Source of the DNA: Tetrastigma voinierianum
Lineage: Eukaryota; Streptophyta; Magnoliopsida; Vitales; Vitaceae
Length of the DNA: 64,000 bases
Assembly: GCA_016808115.1 (NCBI GenBank)
Contig: JAEQBH010000733.1
Span: 1,550,001-1,614,000 of the forward strand
Reading direction: 5' to 3'
Below the pieces are notes generated by a model, which was given only the letters and a program-made list of their open reading frames with translations, did not search any database and was not told the origin of the DNA. The translations under genes were made by a program, and so were the position numbers. How positions within the stretch are numbered: position 1 is the first letter of the stretch; the number at the start of each line of letters is the position of its first letter. Shown one piece after another: positions 11,525-22,495 of the stretch.

Positions 11525-12151
11525 CTAGTCTCGAAAGGGTCGGTGTTTACTTTGGTTGGACACTATAGCCTCTACGGTCTCTACTATGAAGCATGTATCA
11601 CTCTCTTCCAGGTATCTCATAGCCTCGAACACATTGAATTTGACCTCATCATCCTGCACTCTCAATTTCAACTCTCCCCTCTGCACGTCAATTATTTCTT
11701 TATCTTCTTCCATGTCTAACACGATGAAATCCGCTGGGAAGATGAACTTGTCTACCTTTACCAGAATGTCTTCTATCACCCCCTTTGGATGCTTTAGTGA
11801 CCTGTCTACTAATTGGAGTGTGACTGTAGTTGGGTGAGCTTCACCTAATCCCAGTCGTTTGAATATGGATAAAAGCATGAGGTTAATACTAGCTCCCAGG
11901 TCACACAAGGCTCTCTCAAAGATGGAGTTCCCTATGGTACAAGGGATAGTAAAACTGCCTGGGTCTTTAAGCTTTTGTGGCAGTTTCCCCTGAAGGATGG
12001 CACTACATTCCTCGGTGAGATTCACTATCTTGAAGTCTGACAGTCTTCTTTTCTTCGACAGTATATCCTTCTTGAATTTGACATAACCAGGCATCTGTTC
12101 TAACGCATTAGCAAATGAAATGTTGATGTGCAGTTTCTTGAACACTTCCAT
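11525..12151 (-). pseudogene. Athila aspartic protease region, flap-side deletion
   Basis: This is the best-preserved frame of the element, 208 codons without a stop. It starts MEVFKKLHINISFANALEQM, passes LTEECSAIL and PGSFTIPCTIG, and has the lineage's active-site block ALCDLGASINLM, then TVTLQLVDRS and DKFIFPADFIVLDMEED. Directly after DKEI the sequence jumps to IDVQRGEL. The conserved ILGRPFL segment that normally lies between them in this family is absent, about 15 residues deleted in frame. The product would therefore lack part of the protease fold even though the frame is open. It joins RT downstream through decayed linker sequence. Confidence 0.85.
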
Positions 12152-14010
12152 AAACTTTGTGAATTTCTTGTCCAGTTTATTCTTTTTCAGGCGTTGAGGG
12201 TACGAAATTGGAGCAGTGGTTTTAGTTAGAAAGTTTGGTCGATCTTGTGATTTCTTCTTCCACGTATTTTTTTCTCTTGGGTACGCTCGGCTTCACGTCT
12301 TGTCATTTTGACTAGTGGATTATAGTTTTCTACCTCTCCTACATCCTTGCTTTGGTGTTTGCCCAGGTATTACTAATTCTCTACCATTTCTCAATGTGAT
12401 AGCTTTTACATGTTCATTACCTTCTCGTCTCGGGTTGACCTGAGATTCTTGGAAGTGTGTCTGTCTTTTACATCTCGATCGACAATGTGGTCATTTAGCC
12501 TTTTTGCCTTCCCGGGTTTTAAGTTGGGCTCATGATTATGGTAGGTGGATTAGTTTCTTAGTTCTTGAGCTTAGTTTTGGAATGTGGCCTTCGTCGTTCG
12601 TAAATGTCTTGTGGGAAGTCATCATATGAAATTTAGGCTTCTTCGAATCTACTTTCTTCTCTGGTGGTGGTTTGCTTGCTTGAAGTGGTGGCAAATTATT
12701 CTAGTTGTTTCTCCAACCGTAGTTCTAATTGCTCACGATTAATGCAGTTTACCTCTCGACCACAGCCTTGATTATGATTATGATTCGCGCGTTACGGTAG
12801 GTATTACCTGTCTGCTCTATTGTTAGTTTCTTGAGTCCCATCTTGTGCGCTCTACATCTGTGTCGTGCTAACGAGTCTATAGTCGCATGTTGTCCTCCTC
12901 AAGACTTCATGATTTCCCTTAGGTTATTAGAATAGCATTCCACTTAGTACCTTCTTTGTACCGTATTTGTTTAGTTAACTTCTGCGACATGGTTTGCAGT
13001 TCACCCAAGAACTTACGTATGCGCTCAGCTATGGACTTCCTAGGTCAGTGATCTATCTGAGGCCCAGCTGATTAGTATTAGTGGTGTATCTTCCAATATC
13101 TCATAGGCTTGATATGTAGTCTTCTTCATTAGGGCACCTCATGCGAGGCATCGGGAATTACTTTAGCTGAATCCTTGGAAACCATTGTAGACGTGTGCAC
13201 TGCATCCACCTAGTTAACCTGTGATGTGGGCATCTCCTCAGTAGCTCATGAAATCTCTCCCAGGCCTCAGCTAAGTTCTCCCCCTCGAATTGTTTGAATG
13301 TGTTAATCTCTTGCACCAGTTGTGCGATCTTCGCAGGTGGGAAAAATTTGGTCAGGAATTTATGCACCAAGTCATTCCATGAGGTAATGGAATCCAGTGG
13401 TTAGCTAGTCAACCAATGCTTAGCTCGTTCGCTAAGTGACAATGGAAATAGACGCAATCTGAGAGCTTCCTCTATTACTCCATTATATTTGACAGTGTCG
13501 CAAAATAAAACTTGTCAGATGTGCATTTGAATTCTCACTAGGCAACCCATGGAATTGTATATTGTGGAGCATTTGCAGAGTTACTCCTTTCAGTTCAAAG
13601 TTGTTCGCTTGAATGGGTGGTCGTCGTATAGTGGCGAACAGCGTAGGTGGCAAAAGCCGAACTCACTCGAAGTAGCATATGAGGATCATCGAAATTTGCA
13701 TCACAAACGTCTTGTGCTTTGATTTCTATGATTCTGTCCATTATGTTCCATCTGTGGTTCATTCCTATCATGGAATTTCCCTTCGTCTTCTTGATTCTGC
13801 ATGATTTCAGATTGGGTTGCATGTGCTTCTCTGCGTAATCGATGTAATGTCCTTTCTGGTTCAGGATCGAATGGAAGTAATTCCCTACGATCTTATCTTC
13901 GCATGCACACTATTTGCTTTCCTAAAATGACAAGTATGAAGTCGAGACCAAGTCGTAGCATAGATGGAAGAAGGCAAAATAACTAACACAAAGAAAAATA
14001 AAATTATTAA
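12152..14010 (-). pseudogene. Athila gag
   Basis: Minus-strand matches start near 13640 with RPPIQANNFELK and a LPSENSNAHL block. They continue through the retrotransposon-gag domain, clearest at 13370-13190: VHKFLTKFFPPAKIAQLVQ, FEGENLAEAWERFHELLRRC and PHH. Near 13100 a YQAYEILED run matches the segment following that domain. A convincing zinc knuckle was not found in the decayed region 12300-12900. The frame breaks repeatedly. Upstream, 13830-14090 is an AT-rich leader without clear coding. Confidence 0.75.
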
Positions 14011-14091
14011 TAGGTAAAAAGAAAGAAATAAAATAAAATAGATCAAAAGTAGAATCTATAGCGCTATTGTCAATATCAAAACTAAACTTCT

Positions 14092-14108
14092 TCCTGGTAA
14101 CGGCGCCA
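14092..14108 (-). promoter_or_regulatory. Primer binding site of the Athila element
   Basis: On the minus strand the sequence reads TGGCGCCGTTACCAGGA, one or two changes from the TGGCGCCGTTGCCGGGGA used by Athila-type elements and complementary to a tRNA-Asp 3' end. It lies 6 bases inside the LTR border at 14115. Confidence 0.85.
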
Positions 14109-14114
14109 AAAACT

Positions 14115-15311
14115 TGACGGGCTTATAATGAGTGTGTAAAAGTTACGTAAAAGTGTAGGCCTGTATGCGCAAGTATACGTGTCGAGTTCACGTAGTATAG
14201 TGGCTCGTCAGAAGTGTGGATTTCCCCTGAAAGAGGCGTCTTTGAATGTTGGCTTAGCGTCTAGATAATATTTGGATCCGTCTTATAGTGAATTATGATT
14301 AATTTAACTAATCTAAGGAAAACCTAATATGTCGAAAATTGATTTAAGCGATGATATGAGAAAACTGAGGTTTCTTGAGTCACCTACCCACGCTGATGGA
14401 TTTTAACCTAGATGGTGTATTTATTAATATTTCATATGATTTATATTAGCGGGTTGATCGTGCCTACAAGATATTCTCTCTCAAGATATATATGTCTATC
14501 TCACTAGTGGGGTGTAATGCATCTCTGCCTCGACCCCTCGAACTCCAAGATACATAAATGTGCAAACCCTAATGCTACACTTAGAACTCGGGATATCTCT
14601 ATTCCTCGATTGACCAAGTGTTGCTTTACCATGTCCTGTAGGTCACATCTTCTTTCGATCTCGAGACTCACAGTAATAGCATGCTGAGAATTGACGAATA
14701 ATAACATGTTAAATTGAGGAGTAAATGATCATACAAATTCATATCAATATTAAATAAACTACAATTAATACATTAATCCATAATGAATGCTTGGTAGGGT
14801 TGACAAAACCACAGAAATAGGATTAGTTCATGAGTGATATCCATTCTGGACTGAAATATTTTATAAGCGAGGTCATGGAAAGAACTTCTGAAGGAGTATC
14901 TTTGTAGTCTCTCGAATCGAGTCTCCGTCGATCTTCCTCTCTGTCAGTATGTTCTTCTTTCCTGTCGCCTCGGAGTTCCCCTCTTCTTTGCCTCGAAAAT
15001 GCCTGTACATATCTTGGGACGTGAGCCCATCCATTGTGAGAATTCCCGGGCCATTTAATGCTCTTGATTCTAAAAGAAAACCTCGCTCTGGCAAAAGCTG
15101 GCGGAGGTCTACGCCTGACGTGCAGAAATTTATTGGATTCTTCCTCGGTTTCTTTGGGCGTAGGACCTCCATGCTACTGCGAAGGGCTATGCCGCAGCGT
15201 GGAGTGCTTCGTCGCTACGTGGGTGTCATGCTTTCCTTCTCATTCTTCTACCTTGGTCTTTCCTTCGTGTTATTTGCTTCCCTTTTTGCCCATTATATCG
15301 AGTCTGAAACA
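14115..15311 (-). mobile_element. 5' LTR of the Athila element
   Basis: It is bounded on the left by TGACGGGC next to the PBS, and on the right by AAACA (TGTTTCAG on the minus strand). The right end is chosen from the TG rule and typical Athila LTR length (1.2-1.8 kb), since the partner LTR is outside the window. No target duplication can be tested. Confidence 0.6.
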
Positions 15312-15409
15312 TTATAATATGGAGGATTAAGCAATATTAGTGAATATGAATGTAGTCGTACAGTTGAGTTATAAAAACACTGAAATCTTCTTGAAGCAGC
15401 ATGCGCAAT

Positions 15410-16780
15410 TCACATCGATCACGGACTTACGGCTGCAAGCCGTCGACACTTTTAAAATACCCGGTTGTGGTTACAAGCCTGCGGCCTTTCTTAATGCCGG
15501 ACTTTTTGGCTCTAAGCCATACGGATCTTTCAAAGAACTAGACTTTGGCTCTAATACAGGAACTTTCTTAATGTGCCAGACTTACGGCTCTCGCCGTCTG
15601 GCACTTTCAAAAAGACAGGACTACGGCTCTTCGCCTGGCCTTTGTAATGTTAGACCGGCTCTGGCACGGTGGCATTTCTTAATGCCAAACTTAAACTCTA
15701 GTTGTTTTATACTTTCAAAGACCAGACATGGCTCTTAGCTTGGCGGCACTTCCTTAATACGGACTTACGGCTCTAGCGATGCGGCACTTTCTTAATGTCG
15801 GCTTTGGCTCTAAGCCAGTCTGACACTTTCAAAGTGGCCCGTGGCTGTGCCTACCTCACTTTCTTAATGCCAGACTTCTAGCTTTAAGCCGTCGACGCAC
15901 CAAAGACGGTTGGCTCTTAACTCTTGCTACTTTCATAATGCGAGACTTAGCTCTCTAAGCGTCGACACTTTCGCTGAACTGGCGTGGCTCTTAAGCTTCT
16001 TGTCACTTTCTTAATGCCAAACTTCTAGCTCTAGGCCGTTTGGTATTTCTTAATACGAGACTTAGACCCCAAGGCGTGCGGAACTTTCAAGAACCCGAGA
16101 ATGTGGCTCTTTGACATTGGCACTTTCTTAATGTGAGATTTCTTGCTCTAAAGCCCGGAAGTCGGCACTTTCTTAATCTCCAGACCACGGCTCTAAGCCG
16201 TCAGCACTCAGGAATAGGCCCAGTTAGCTCTTAGCCTGCTTGCACTTTCATGAAAATGCGGACTTCTGGCAGCTCTAGCCTTGTCTGTGCCCTCACAGAC
16301 AGATCTGGCTCACAGCAGTGGCATTTCTGTCAAAAACTTCTTGCTCTAAGCCGTCTAGCACTTTCTAAAGACCAGATTGTGGCTCTAAGCCTGTTGGCAC
16401 TTTCTTAATGCCAGAGTTCTAGCTCTAAGCCATCTAGATCTTTCAAAAGATCAGACTTTAGCTCTAAGCCATTTGGAACTTTCTTAATGTCAGACTTCTA
16501 GCTCTGTGGTTTGGCCCTTTCAAAGACTAGAGGCTGACTCTAAGCACATTGGCGCTCTTAATCACGGACTTTTGGCTCAGCCATCTAGATCTTTCAAAGA
16601 CCAAGACTTTGACACCAAGCCTGCGACACTTGTAACCGGCTCCCACATTTTATTTGGTACTTTCAAAGACCGGACTGTGGCTAGTCAGTCTGGCCTTTCA
16701 AGACCGATTTGTGGCTCTACAAACCTGTGACACTTTCTTAAGGCCCGGTTGTGGCTCCGTCTGGAACTTTTAAATTCCAT
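15410..16780. repeat. Dimeric hairpin minisatellite, about 33 monomers
   Basis: Two alternating monomers of roughly 38-43 bases repeat through the region. One contains CTTTCTTAATGCCAGACT, the other CTTTCAAAGACCAGACT; both continue into GGCTCTAAGCCGTCTGGCA. The pair forms a unit of about 80-85 bases. Within a monomer the ends are inverted: at 15574-15603 TGCCAG pairs with CTGGCA outside, and CGGC with GCCG inside. Copies are diverged and interrupted. No credible coding frame runs through the array despite a few short open stretches. Confidence 0.85.
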
Positions 16781-17569
16781 CCTTTGAACTCCCTAGCCAG
16801 CTATTGTATTTACTTATGACTGACTCCATTCATGCCTTCTTATCTTCACCACATGAAATGTTGTGAGTCTTATTCCTCAGGTATTGATCTGAACTGGGCG
16901 AGAAGCTAACTAAGGCCCCTTCAACGATCTCGGCTTGAGGCTCTCTAGCTAACCCTGCTTGGGAAGAGCTGCAGTTGACTTCAAGATAAGCAAGAACAAA
17001 ATATTTCTGCCAACAGCCTTTCTACAGCACGATTTGGTGTAATGAAATTTTATGGGGAAAGGGATTGGAGCCTAACTCCTGCGAGTTCTTCACTGACAAG
17101 AGGAGCTCGCTGCGCTCCTTCTTAGTGATCTCAAGCAATCGACCGATGTTGAAACCTCACGGTTCACCGCGTGTTTTATCGAACACACGTTGGTCAGATC
17201 TACCTGCCCATTAATGTTCTCTCACGGTCACTTCGGCTTTCTCGCTCGAGGTTTAAAAAGCGCCGTGTTTTCATTGAAGAAGCACCAACCTTTTGCGAAA
17301 TAGAGGGCATTGTGGGTAATATTTTAAACATTTAAACCCACTACTCAATAGGCTTGCGCCCTGTGATGTCACTTTGCATGACATATCTTGAAACTTGACA
17401 AAGACCGCCTCATAAAACTACGAACCACGAGGTGCAGTCTTATAACCCATCTGGGATCAGGAGTCCCCTGGCCAAACCATCTTACTCACATTATGAAATT
17501 TTTATGGGAAAATATGCAAAGTAGATATTTATCCCTGAATTTTCTGATTTCTAAATCCTTTATTTGGAA
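16781..17569. other. Unassigned sequence
   Basis: Mixed-composition sequence between the minisatellite and an LTR-like fragment. I recognise no coding domain. A segment near 17040-17110 has an LTR-like look but no ends. Confidence 0.4.
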
Positions 17570-17940
17570 GGATAATCTTTGATAAGAAAAAACATATTTT
17601 ATTCCTTGTTTGTAACACATTAAGAAAATATCTTTTATCACTTATTTCTCAAAGGATAATCTTTGATAAAACAAATTTTGTTCCTTATTTTAAAGGATAA
17701 TCCCAGCAATAAGGAAAAACATATCTTATTCACAAAATAGAACGAATTTGGGAGCAGGCTCATAAATTGGAAAGATGCCCATGGAGTAGAGGTATGCAAT
17801 TCAACTATCTCAGCCTCCTTCTTCCTTCTCTCCATATTGTTGACTTAATCTATGAAGAGTTCTTTGTACATGTGCTTAGGATGCCCTTTTTACGAGTTCC
17901 ACATTCGCGTGTAGGCTGATGCCGGACATGGGGGTGAGTA
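17570..17940 (+). mobile_element. Possible Tat-type LTR fragment
   Basis: Repeated GGATAATCTTTGATAA blocks are followed by a GAGGTATGCAATTCAAC run and a CTTAGGATGCCCTTTTTACG run. These resemble the R/U5 part of Tat/Ogre-like LTRs, where a similar TTAGGCATC block is seen at about 54087. Ends and target duplication were not found. Confidence 0.3.
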
Positions 17941-18286
17941 AATTGGTTCTTCTGACTTTCAATTTAAATTTAAGATTTTTAAAATTATAGAAAGTATTTT
18001 TTCAAAATACAATTTTAGTATTGATTCAAAACTTTCAAAATTATGAAGGTGTATTTCCAAAAGAAACTTTTAATATAACATTTCAACAATTTAGAAAAGA
18101 CACTTTCAGCTTAAATTCAAAATTTTTTAAATTATAGAAAGTTTAACTTCAAAAGGCACTTTTAGGGGTGATTCAAAACTTTCAAAATTATGAAAATGTC
18201 TTTTCAAAAAACACTTTTAACATAATATTTCAATAATTTAAAAAATGTCTTTTCAAGAGACACTTTCTAACAATTCGAAAAATTGA
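17941..18286. repeat. AT-rich degenerate tandem array, left part
   Basis: About 60-base units combine ACACTTTCAACTTAAATTCA, TTTTTAAATTATAGAAAGT and CTTTTCAAAAG blocks, so CACTTT and AAAGTG recur in both directions. The array continues at 21156 on the other side of the solo LTR. Confidence 0.7.
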
Positions 18287-18291
18287 AAGTG

Positions 18292-21150
18292 TGTAGCACT
18301 CCATTCCCGACCCAACCCGTTTGGCGGGTTCGAATCGAGTCCGGGTTGTTCTAATATCACCCAATCACATTATCAAAATCATTTATCAAAAACACGTCGC
18401 AGCGTTACACTTCAGTTGACATAAAATCCTTTTCAAATATGCGAAAATGTTTTTAAAGGGGTAAGCCCACTACATTTCATTCATCTGAATCTACAGTTAC
18501 TATAAAGGCATATCAAGCCTTTTCAAATAGTTTACCAAAATAGATATTGGAGTTCAAAATGCTGCAAAATATCAAAGTTCAAAAGAAACAGCTGCATGAA
18601 TGCACAAGTAGAACATACTCAACAATTCCTTCTTCTTTATGACTCGGCCCGGCTCTCGATCTTGGAGTATGCTTCGATGCTATATCTATCACTCGGTACC
18701 TACGCATTGGTAAAACAATGCGCTAAGCATTTTCATACTTAGTAGTTCTATACAAATCCATTCTTGATTTGATTTAATTCCAAATCATGCAATTTAACAA
18801 TTCCAAAACTTTCAAATCTTTTTTGGATAGTCAATGTCAATACAATACATATACTTGTTTTATATACAATCATTTATAGTTCATTGATCATCCCAAATAC
18901 TCATGTCGATAAATCATGCATTAATCAAATCATGCATTTCATAATGCTCTTTTCATTTCAATTGGAAAACATGCTTTTCGATTCCAATATTTCATAATCT
19001 CAAATCAATTCAATTTTGCTCACAAATTCAATTTAACCCCACACCTTCATTCAGGTTTGCCCTTAACAATTTAACTTATATTTTAATTATCGGGATATCA
19101 GAAATCAAACACAGTCAAGCTGAGGCTATGGTAGGCATAAAACGATTTTATAACATAATTATGGTCCAGCTGAATTTGTTGACCCGGTTATTAAATATCA
19201 AATTAATTGAGCACTATCGATCGGTCCACTAGAAATTCTTGATCGGTGTACATCAATCTAATTGTTAAATTACTTTTATTTTACCTGACAGGTATACAAT
19301 CTATCCTTAATCAAATAAAATGGTTAACATTCCTATTAAAGTGTTCAAATCCTTTATAAGAAAAATATAATTATAATACATTACGTTTAATATAAAACAA
19401 TTCATTTTCAATAATCTATTACAAATTTATCATATGCAAACATTTCACAATCCTTTCAGAGAATCAATTGATATCACTTTTCTTATGCATTTAGAACAAA
19501 ATAGTTCAAACCTTGGCTTGAGAATGAGAAGAAAATAAATCATTAAAATTGTCTCCTTTGATTCAGGTCTTTGGAATCGACTTCAATCTTGGGCTTTCCT
19601 GTCATGACCCCATTCAATCACAATGACAATCCACATATTAGTTGGATTATACTAGGAGTTTTTGGTTGAAGTTTATAATCTCACAGTACCTTCCTTGAAA
19701 AATTTTAAGACATATGAGCCATAATTTGCTCATGCTTTACATAGAAAATTTTAGCTATGAAGTCTATTTTTTAGTGAATTGTAATCATCTCATTTGGATC
19801 ACCAAACACAAGTAGCTGACATTTAATACCATTGAGGTTGATAATACTAACTCACTCGATTTACCTACACCATGTTCTCAATTTAGAGGCCTTAACTCCA
19901 TAAATTGGCAATGGTCCTTCTACTCACATTTGAAGCTATGGTTCACAAGGTTTTGTATCTATTAGACAATCTAATTTGGATCTGCGAACTCAAGTTATTT
20001 CATTTTACATCCAGACTACTCTAATTTGCAAAGCAGAATCAGACTATTCTTACACATAGCTCCACTTTGACAAATTTTTGGGCACCTTGGGGTTACAAGT
20101 TGCATACACTTCCTTCAAAGTACATTAATTTACCTAAGTCTATTTGCCAAATTTTGAATCACTCAATATGGATGAGTGAAACTCAACCTGGCCAAAACAC
20201 TATAACAATACCCCAGCCAGAGCCACTCTTGATGACTACCGAGCTCACCTTTAAATCGTAATTTGAAGTCTTAACTACAATTTGCTCCTTGTCTCCTCTA
20301 TACATTTGTAGAACTATCTCTTATGGTTGTTACCAATTGGAATCACTTCATTTGAATGATTATAACTTATCTATAGTAAAAACAAAAACGAGTTTTTTAC
20401 AAAATTTTAGCGGCGTTCTGTACAGAAAACTATTGTATTCCCACTTTTCTAAACCTTCATAAAACCAATCAAACCAATCCCAACCAACAATACAACAACC
20501 TCGCACAATCCCAAAACTCATTTTACAACGAAACAAAACTCTTTTATCGCATTTGGGGTTTTTCCTGGCTAACGCAAACGAAAGGGGTTTGGGTTTATTT
20601 CTTACCTCAAATCTCTTCCAAACTTCAATGCCAAGCTTTCTTCTTGTTTTTGATCACTTTAGGCTTTGATTTTCATGGAGCAATTCACAAATCTCCCTAT
20701 TCAAAAACCCTAGCTCTCTCCCTCTTTCTCAAAAACAGGATTGCTCAAATGAGCTCCCCTTAGACCACTTTTGGTCTTAAAACACTCATTCTCTTAAGGC
20801 CATGTTGGCTCAATGCATTCTCTTTTGACTTAAGTTCTCATAAATGTTAGCTTGCCCCCATATTTCTTTCCATTTAAATTCATATATTCACTCTTAGACC
20901 TTTATTCTTTATCACAAATTACCCATAAGTCCTCTATTTACAAAATTCAATTGTCCTTTACATAGGTAAATTTTAGTCCAAATCAATTCTCATTTAGCAT
21001 ATAATATTTGCATTTGGCTCTTAACCATATAATTATTTATTCAATATTAATTTAACAATTCCCGGAAAATATCCAAGTTGACTCAATTTATACCTGGAAT
21101 ATATAATAAAATTATAAAAAAAAATTATATGGTATTTTTGGGGCGTTACA
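18292..21150 (-). mobile_element. Solo LTR (2.86 kb) with target duplication AAGTG
   Basis: It starts TGTAGCACTCC and ends GGGGCGTTACA, with AAGTG at 18287-18291 and again at 21151-21155. No PBS, polypurine tract or coding sequence remains, which marks it as a solo LTR. The purine-rich leader reads on the minus strand around 20570-20780. It aligns along most of its length with the diverged LTR at 24327-26908, for example GCTAAGCATTTTC near 18713 and 24730, and the AATATATAATAAAATTAT end block. It has inserted into the degenerate repeat array. Confidence 0.93.
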
Positions 21151-21155
21151 AAGTG

Positions 21156-21480
21156 TCTCCCGAATAGACACTTTCAACTTAAATTCAAATTTTTTAAATT
21201 ATAAAAGTGTTCTTGAAATGACTTCCCCCATTATTTTCAAATTATGAAAGATTATCTTTTTCAAAATCTGCTTTTATTATGTATTTAACAAATTGGAAAG
21301 TGTCACTAAGGACATTTTTAAATTTAGGTAGGTTTTAAAAAATGTTTATTTAAAAACAACTTTAAATAGTCAAAATTTTGAAAGTCTCTTGAAAACTTCT
21401 TTTAGTATGAAATTTTGAAATTTGCGTGTCTTTGAAGATCTGAGAATTAGAAAGTCTTTTCAAGAGACACTTTACACATG
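21156..21480. repeat. AT-rich degenerate tandem array, right part
   Basis: It resumes with the same ACACTTTCAACTTAAATTCA block seen at 17941-18286, then decays. Together the two flanks show the array existed before the solo LTR inserted. Confidence 0.7.
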
Positions 21481-21639
21481 GTAAAAACTACATTATATTT
21501 AGAAATATTTCTAAACCTATATTATTTGAAGAATTTTTTTATATTTTATTTTACACTAAATGTCTAAAAAGATCATATGCAACACAATTCCCATGAATGG
21601 TAGTAGACACAAATCAAATGATTTTCATCTTTAACCAAG

Positions 21640-22210
21640 GATAAAAATATCGGTTTTTACGGATATATCGGTACTTGAATTTTACGGATATATCGGTATT
21701 TATAAATTATTCAAAATTTAAATATATATTTAATTTATATATCAAAATTAGTTTGAAGGTATATGAAATGAAGATCTTTCATTTTCTCTCTATAAAATGT
21801 TGGTTTTCTTCAATTTTTTTAATAATTAATGATATAATTATTAAGGCATTAGAAATTTAATGATCATTGATCTTCTTCTATTTACAAATAATTAAATTAT
21901 AATTAAGGAAAACTGTCTGATAAATGATATTAATTAATAAGAAAAAGACTTTCATTTCTCTCTCACATATCTTCATCTACTATTTATTACTCATTAACAA
22001 GACACACATAAATATTGTTTTTTGAAAAATTTCTCAAAAATCATCAATGAGGGCCAATATATGGATGATATATAGTTGATATGAAATGATATCAACGAAA
22101 TGATTTTTTTTTTTGCATTTTCTGCTGACTATAACTTTTACGTTGCAGTTCTGATATGTAGAGCCATAGCGTATGTGTTGATATATCGTCGATATTAATG
22201 AAATGTTGCA
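21640..22210. repeat. Dispersed repeat with GATATATCGGT blocks
   Basis: GATATATCGGT occurs near the left end (21661-21700) and ATATCGTCGATATTAATG near the right end (22182-22200). The same kind of block reappears at 57430-57570. This suggests a non-autonomous transposon family, but exact termini were not found. Confidence 0.4.
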
Positions 22211-22424
22211 GTTTTAACCGATGAACAATTTTGAAACATGCCTAGGCTGATTTGTAGTTGGTGGTGCGTCCCACCTGCAGTCTGTAAGGTGGAGTACCAA
22301 CCCACGTTCCACTCCCAATCCCTTTATTGCTCTTTTATTTATTTAACATTCTTTCTTTCTCTTTTTCCAATTTAGTGTCAAGCTTATCTTATTCATTTTC
22401 ACATTCTTTTACCAAATTGCAAGG

Positions 22425-22495
22425 AATAAGCTCGAACTCCTGACCAAGGATTTAAACTGAAAAACACCAAACTGCTAGGCCGAAAGTTCTTTTAT
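22425..22495 (-). repeat. Candidate tRNA-derived SINE head
   Basis: On the minus strand TAGCAGTTTGG resembles a polymerase III A box, and GGAGTTCGAGC about 40 bases on resembles a B box. No tail or target duplication was established. Confidence 0.35.

Larger units (their letters stand above)
2036..15311 (-). mobile_element. Degraded Athila-lineage Ty3-gypsy element with nested LTRs
   Basis: Reading on the minus strand from right to left the order is LTR (14115-15311), PBS (14092-14108), gag, aspartic protease, RT, RNase H, integrase, a conserved noncoding spacer and a post-pol ORF. This is the Athila order. All coding parts carry several stops and frameshifts. Three later elements interrupt it: a gypsy element whose 3' LTR ends at 2035, a solo LTR (3775-6550) and an LTR at 6870-9088; the last two both sit in the integrase. 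Its left (3') LTR is not in the window. Confidence 0.85.

Noticed and set aside
14101..14160. GGCGCC near 14102 as a promoter or origin
   Set aside because: Explained by the Athila primer binding site on the minus strand.
15340..15738. Plus-strand 132-codon frame
   Set aside because: Mostly inside the hairpin minisatellite; periodic peptide reflects the repeat.
15410..16780. Regular short repeats resembling a CRISPR array
   Set aside because: Plant nuclear context, repeats run directly into one another without unique spacers, and no cas genes are present.
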